DNA of 64,000 nt from contig JACKKV010000007.1 of NCBI GenBank assembly GCA_024236235.1, positions 1 through 64,000 on the forward strand, in the 5' to 3' direction. The notes under the pieces were generated by a model. That model did no database searches. It was not told the origin of the DNA and worked only from the letters and a program-made list of their open reading frames with translations. The stretch is from Novosphingobium sp. (lineage in GTDB: Bacteria > Pseudomonadota > Alphaproteobacteria > Sphingomonadales > Sphingomonadaceae). Of this stretch, positions 59,953 through 64,000 are shown piece by piece. A program made the translations under genes and the position numbers. Position 1 is the stretch's first letter, and every line of letters starts with the position of its first letter.

Positions 59953-62223
59953 ATGACCGCAGCATCAGCCGCCCGTTCGATCCTCACGCGCCTTCACGAT
60001 GTGATGGCATCGCGCCTGCACGCGCAGGCCAAGCTCAACCAGGTCGTCGAGATCATCGGTGAATCCCTGGATAGCGAGGTATGCTCGATCTACCTGCTGC
60101 GCGAAGGCATGCTTGAACTCTTCGCGACCCGTGGCCTCAACCAGAGCGCGGTTCACGTCACCCGCATGGCGATTGGCGAAGGTTTGACCGGGACCATCGC
60201 CGAACGGGTGGAAACGCTCAATCTGGCAGAAGCGGCGGCTCACCCTGATTTCCAGTATCGCCCCGAAACCGGCGAGGAAAAGTTCCACTCCTTTGCCGGC
60301 GTGCCGATCGTGCGCCGCGAACGCGCGGTAGGCGTTTTGTGCGTTCAGCATGTCGATCCGCGCCGTTATGAGGAAGTGGAGATCGAGGCGCTGCAGACCG
60401 TGGCCATGGTGCTGTCCGAACTCATCTCCAACGCCGAGCTGGTGGATGACGAGGACGTGCTGGGTGCCAATGCGGATCAGACCAGCCCGGAAATCCTGAA
60501 GGGGCTGACGCTGGTCAAGGGACTGGCCATGGGCACCGCAGTGTTTCACCAGCCGCGCATTCACGTCGAGCATATGGTGGCCGAAGATACGGAAGCCGAA
60601 CGCCAGCGGGTGCTGACCGCCTTTGACAAGATGCGCGAACAGATCGACCGGATGGCGGGGCAGGCGGAATTCGGCAAGGGCGGGGAGCATGAGGAAGTGC
60701 TCCAGACCTACAAGATGTTCGCTTATGACGAAGGCTGGACCCGGCGCATCAACGAAGCGATTGACAGCGGGCTGACCGCCGAAGCCGCGATCGAACGGGT
60801 GCAGCAGCGCACCCGCATGCGCATGCGCCAGATTGACGATCCGCTGCTGGCGGACCGGATGCACGACCTGGAAGATCTGGCGAACCGCCTGCTGCGGATC
60901 GTTTCGGGTCAGCTGGGCACGGCGGCCACGCTGGGCCTGCGCTCGGACACGATCCTGCTGGCGCGCAATCTTGGCCCGGCCGAACTGCTCGAATATGACA
61001 AACGCCGCCTCAAGGGCGTGATCCTTGAGGAAGGCTCGCTCACTGCGCATGTGGTGATCGTGGCGCGCGCCATGGGCGTGCCGGTGATCGGGCGGATCCG
61101 CAGCCTGCGCGCGCTGGTGCGCGATGGCGACCAGCTGCTGGTCGATGGCGATGCGGGCACGGCCACGGTCCGCCCCAGCCAGTCGATGCAGGATGCGTTC
61201 GAGGCACGCTTCGCCAAGAGCAAGGAACGCCAGGCGGGCTATGCCAAGCTCAAGGATGTGCGCCCGGTTACGCGCGACGGGGTGCGGGTACATGTGATGA
61301 TCAATGCGGGCCTGCGCGATGACACGGCCATGCTCAACCTGACCGGTGCGGACGGCATCGGGCTGTTCCGCACCGAATTCCAGTTCCTCGTCGCGGCTGC
61401 ACTGCCGCAACGGGAACGCCAGACCCGGCTGTATCGCGACGTGCTGGAAGCGGCGGGCGATCGCCCGGTGGTGTTCCGCACGGTCGATGTGGGGGGGGAC
61501 AAGGCGCTGCCCTATCTGCGGGTCGATGCGGCGGATCAGGAAGAAAACCCGGCCATGGGCTGGCGCGCGCTGCGTCTGGCGCTCGAACGTGAAGGGCTGA
61601 TGAAGGTGCAGGCCCGTGCGCTGCTGGAAGCCGCCGCCGGGCGCACGCTCAACGTCATGTTCCCGATGGTGTCGGAGCCGTGGGAATTCGACGAGGCCAG
61701 GGCCGTGTTCGAAGAACAGCGCCTGCTGCTGAAGAACAACAGGAAAATGCTGCCCGAAACGATCAATTACGGGGCAATGCTGGAAGTGCCCTCGCTGGCC
61801 GAGATGCTGGACGTGCTGCTGCCCAAGCTGGCGTTCCTCTCGATCGGCACTAATGACCTGACGCAGTTCCTGTTCGCCGCTGACCGGTCGAACCCCAAGC
61901 TGGCCGAACGCTATGACTGGGTCAGCCCGGCGATCCTGCGTTTCCTGCGCCGGATTGTCGTCAGCAATCAGGATCATGGGGTAAGCCTTGGCATCTGCGG
62001 CGAGATGGGCGGGCGGCGGCTGGAAGCGCTGGCGCTGATCGGGCTGGGTTACAATCGCCTGTCAATCACCCCGGCGGCGGTCGGGCCGATCAAGGAACTG
62101 GTGTGCAAGCTTGACGCTTCGGAAATCCGCACCGCGATGGAAGGCTGGCTCGCCAACCCGCCTGCGGATATGCGCGCCACGCTGCGCCAATGGGCGCAGG
62201 AGCATGAACTGGATGTCGACTGA
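59953..62223 (+). CDS. ptsP: PEP-protein phosphotransferase PtsP (enzyme I-Ntr)
   Basis: 756 aa. A GAF domain (about 1-150: QVVEIIGESLDSEVCSIYLLREGMLELFATRGLN) precedes the enzyme I domains. The phosphorylated His is His366 in LTAHVVIVARAMGVPVIG, and GVRVHVMINAGL with GADGIGLFRTEFQFL and RTVDVGGDKALPYL form the PEP-binding barrel; the acid/base Cys lies in SLGICGEMGG. It passes phosphate from PEP to NPr in the nitrogen PTS; the GAF domain may sense glutamine or 2-oxoglutarate. ATG 59953. No PTS partner genes in the window. Confidence 0.95.
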   Translation: MTAASAARSILTRLHDVMASRLHAQAKLNQVVEIIGESLDSEVCSIYLLREGMLELFATRGLNQSAVHVTRMAIGEGLTGTIAERVETLNLAEAAAHPDFQYRPETGEEKFHSFAGVPIVRRERAVGVLCVQHVDPRRYEEVEIEALQTVAMVLSELISNAELVDDEDVLGANADQTSPEILKGLTLVKGLAMGTAVFHQPRIHVEHMVAEDTEAERQRVLTAFDKMREQIDRMAGQAEFGKGGEHEEVLQTYKMFAYDEGWTRRINEAIDSGLTAEAAIERVQQRTRMRMRQIDDPLLADRMHDLEDLANRLLRIVSGQLGTAATLGLRSDTILLARNLGPAELLEYDKRRLKGVILEEGSLTAHVVIVARAMGVPVIGRIRSLRALVRDGDQLLVDGDAGTATVRPSQSMQDAFEARFAKSKERQAGYAKLKDVRPVTRDGVRVHVMINAGLRDDTAMLNLTGADGIGLFRTEFQFLVAAALPQRERQTRLYRDVLEAAGDRPVVFRTVDVGGDKALPYLRVDAADQEENPAMGWRALRLALEREGLMKVQARALLEAAAGRTLNVMFPMVSEPWEFDEARAVFEEQRLLLKNNRKMLPETINYGAMLEVPSLAEMLDVLLPKLAFLSIGTNDLTQFLFAADRSNPKLAERYDWVSPAILRFLRRIVVSNQDHGVSLGICGEMGGRRLEALALIGLGYNRLSITPAAVGPIKELVCKLDASEIRTAMEGWLANPPADMRATLRQWAQEHELDVD

Positions 62224-62403
62224 ACCGGTTTCACGACCGGGACAGATTGTTTTACACGCGCCGGTCTGGCTTCACCGCAGATATGGCGCGCTTGGCCGAT
62301 TGTTGCGCCCGTCATGGTGATGCAACCTTGACTTGCCATGGCTGCGCTTATTCTGTGCAGCCCGAACGTCGCACGGGTCGCAGCTCTCGCAAACAGGAAT
62401 TGC

Positions 62404-63231
62404 ATGGAAGAAGTACAGAACGAGAGCGCGGGGGAAGCGCGGTCCGGTGGTGTCGGCGATCGCCTGCGCGCCGCGCGGGAGGCGTCAGGCCGCACGCTTG
62501 AGCAGCTGGCGGCGGACACCCGCATCAGCCTGCGCCATCTTGGACTGATCGAACAGGGCAAGTTTGGCGAACTGCCGGCTCGCACTTATGCGATCGGCTT
62601 TTCGCGCACTTATGCCCGTGCCGTCGGCCTTGATGAGGCCGCGGTGCTCGACGATGTGCGCACGGCGCTGGAGCAGGCGGAGGGGAGCTATCCCCGGCGC
62701 ATGGGCAATTCGCTTGAACCGGGCGATCCGGCCCGGCTGCCCTCGCGCGGGCTGGGCTGGATTGCGGCCGGTGCCATTGGCGCGCTGCTGATCGGGCTGT
62801 TCCTGTTTGCGGGCGACATGTTTTCGCCCGGCATCACGCCCGCCCCGCTGACCGCTGAACGGCAGGCCCCGGCGGCGGCGCAGCGACCGGTAGTGGCAAC
62901 GCCTGCGCCCGGCGCATCCACCGCAGGGGGTGAAGTCGTATTTACCGCGCTGGAGGACGGGATCTGGGTCAAGTTCTATGACAAGGACGGACGCCAGCTG
63001 ATGCAAAAGCAGATGATGGCGGGCGAACGTTATGTCGTGCCCGGCGATGCGCAGGGACCGCAAATCTGGACGGGCCGCCCCGATGCGCTGGACATCACGA
63101 TCGGCGGACGCAAGGTGCCGCGGCTGGCCGAAAACCAGACCATCATCAAGGATGTGCCGGTCACAGCAGAGGCGCTGAACGCCCGCGCGGCGCCCCCGGC
63201 CCCCGCTTCACCCGCTTCTCCCACAGCTTAG
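62404..63231 (+). CDS. RodZ-like membrane protein with N-terminal HTH
   Basis: 275 aa. An N-terminal helix-turn-helix (VGDRLRAAREASGRTLEQLAADTRISLRHLGLIEQG, about 18-53), then LPARTYAIGFSRTYARAVGLDE, a single membrane helix (IAAGAIGALLIGLFLFAG, about 120-137), a Pro/Ala linker and a periplasmic DUF4115-like beta domain (VFTALEDGIWVKFYDKDGRQLMQKQMMAGERY). This is the RodZ layout: RodZ links MreB to the cell wall machinery. A 180-bp gap separates it from ptsP. ATG 62404 is fixed by the HTH start; mreB is not seen. Confidence 0.85.
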   Translation: MEEVQNESAGEARSGGVGDRLRAAREASGRTLEQLAADTRISLRHLGLIEQGKFGELPARTYAIGFSRTYARAVGLDEAAVLDDVRTALEQAEGSYPRRMGNSLEPGDPARLPSRGLGWIAAGAIGALLIGLFLFAGDMFSPGITPAPLTAERQAPAAAQRPVVATPAPGASTAGGEVVFTALEDGIWVKFYDKDGRQLMQKQMMAGERYVVPGDAQGPQIWTGRPDALDITIGGRKVPRLAENQTIIKDVPVTAEALNARAAPPAPASPASPTA

Positions 63232-63360
63232 TCGCCCCGCCCGCTCGACAGGGCGGGCGGCCATGTTGCACATAGCGTTCGCGGCACAGGGGCGGGCCGT
63301 TAATCCGGCGTTCTGCCTCGCCCGGCCATGCATGTTGGACTGGTAACAGGAGCGGATCGG

Positions 63361-64000
63361 ATGATGACGGGACAGGCGCGTTTTCGGGCCATTTTGCTGA
63401 CGGCGGTGGCCTGTTTCAGTGTGGCTGGTCTTCCCTCAGCCGCGCATGCGCAAGACAGCGACGCGCGGCTGCGCAAGATTGAAACGGAAGTGCGCGCCCT
63501 GCAACGCAAGGTGTTTCCCGGCGGCGAAGGGCGCTTCTTTGAAGCCAGCGCCGCCAGCGGCGGCGAGGGGGGAACTGGCCTTCCCCCATCCACCACCGCA
63601 ATGACGGACGTTCTGGCGCGGCTGGACGCGATCGAGGCGCAGCTGGCGCGGATCACCTCGCAGGTTGAAGTGAACACCAATGCGCTGGCGCTGCTGACGG
63701 GGCGGGTCACCGCGCTGGAACCCGTGCCCCCGCCGGGAACCGCGCCGGTTGCTGCGGCGCCCGCCGCCGCACCTCCCGCAGGCACGTTGCAACCGGTCAC
63801 CCTGCCGCCATCGGTAGTTGCGTCCCCGTCACCAGCCCCGGCACCCGCGCCCGCAGCCGTCACCAAGCCTGCTGAAAAACCGGCGGAAAAGCCCGCTGGC
63901 CCCAGTGCAGAGCGGCTGGCCCGGGTCCAGGCCATCGCCAAGCCCCAGACAGGTGACGCCGGGGAGGATGAATATAGCTATGGCTTCCGCCTGTGGGACG
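63361..64000 (+). CDS. CpoB/YbgF-like periplasmic coiled-coil TPR protein (5' part, cut by window end)
   Basis: 213 aa to the window edge without a stop. Signal peptide to about residue 30 (cleavage after AHA), then a coiled coil QDSDARLRKIETEVRALQRKVFP, another at ITSQVEVNTNALALLTGRVTALE, a long Pro/Ala linker, and GEDEYSYGFRLWD, the usual start of the first TPR repeat of CpoB. CpoB coordinates peptidoglycan synthesis with the Tol-Pal system. The rest lies beyond 64000. GGAGCGG precedes ATG 63361. Confidence 0.8.
   Translation, partial: MMTGQARFRAILLTAVACFSVAGLPSAAHAQDSDARLRKIETEVRALQRKVFPGGEGRFFEASAASGGEGGTGLPPSTTAMTDVLARLDAIEAQLARITSQVEVNTNALALLTGRVTALEPVPPPGTAPVAAAPAAAPPAGTLQPVTLPPSVVASPSPAPAPAPAAVTKPAEKPAEKPAGPSAERLARVQAIAKPQTGDAGEDEYSYGFRLWD

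Noticed and set aside
59965..61977. Long minus-strand open frame (670 codons) opposite ptsP
   Set aside because: It mirrors the high-GC codon pattern of ptsP, has no domain and no start signal.

Overview
The window comes from a GC-rich alphaproteobacterium, most likely order Sphingomonadales (Novosphingobium/Sphingobium-like). This rests on gene content: an RcdA-type DUF1465 protein, a GAF-containing PtsP, phaC with an adjacent phasin, a complete ccoNOQP-GHIS cluster with an FnrL-type regulator, paired YdcH/DUF465 proteins and a SigF/NrsF-controlled bufferin locus. The genus call is an inference.

Layout. (1) About 1-10115 is a phage-derived or phage-like island of small unknown genes around a giant 1592-residue gene. 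That gene has a staphylococcal-nuclease-like domain at the N-terminus, a Gly-rich membrane-active centre and an M15 peptidase at the C-terminus, punctuated by five copies of a P-rich GFxLD motif. No integrase, terminase or capsid gene is visible. (2) 10252-25881 is ordinary chromosome: LOG-family hydrolase, thiD-glmM, sodB, a GNAT-like gene, a fatty acid desaturase, lptFG, clpS, a phasin with a histone-H1-like tail, phaC, an AlaC-like aminotransferase, a winged-helix regulator and a crotonase. (3) 25955-30582 lies between tRNA-Cys and tRNA-Thr and is a mosaic: IS3 remnants, a 5'-truncated RHS protein with a low-GC toxin-like tip and lipoprotein immunity candidate, and pieces of a second RHS/Calx-beta gene broken by a truncated IS3 element. 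(4) 30796-34302 holds a two-subunit CoA-transferase and a PQQ dehydrogenase. (5) 34374-38453 is a copper-stress bufferin locus: bufA1-bufB-bufC face bufA2-doxX-ecf sigma-nrsF, and both directions have a GTAACC-N16-CGAA promoter. (6) 38470-49364 is the microaerobic respiration block: hemN, a small Cys-rich gene, ccoS, ccoI, ccoH, ccoG, ccoPQON, divergent ompW and fnrL, with FNR boxes between ccoN and ompW. (7) 49436-64000 is mixed housekeeping: LMW phosphatase, an orphan 2Fe-2S subunit, arsC, a methyltransferase, lipB, a PAAR + DUF4123 pair, nadA, an MBL hydrolase, glpK, a 276-bp nested inverted-repeat element, tRNA-Gly, rcdA, a DUF465 pair, ptsP, a RodZ-like gene and the start of a CpoB-like gene cut by the window end.

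How the parts work together: the cbb3 oxidase genes come with their copper, heme and regulatory partners (ccoI copper import, ccoG, hemN, FnrL). The nearby bufferin operons would sequester periplasmic copper under SigF control. phaC and the phasin form a polyhydroxyalkanoate granule module behind a pair of PhaR-like operators.
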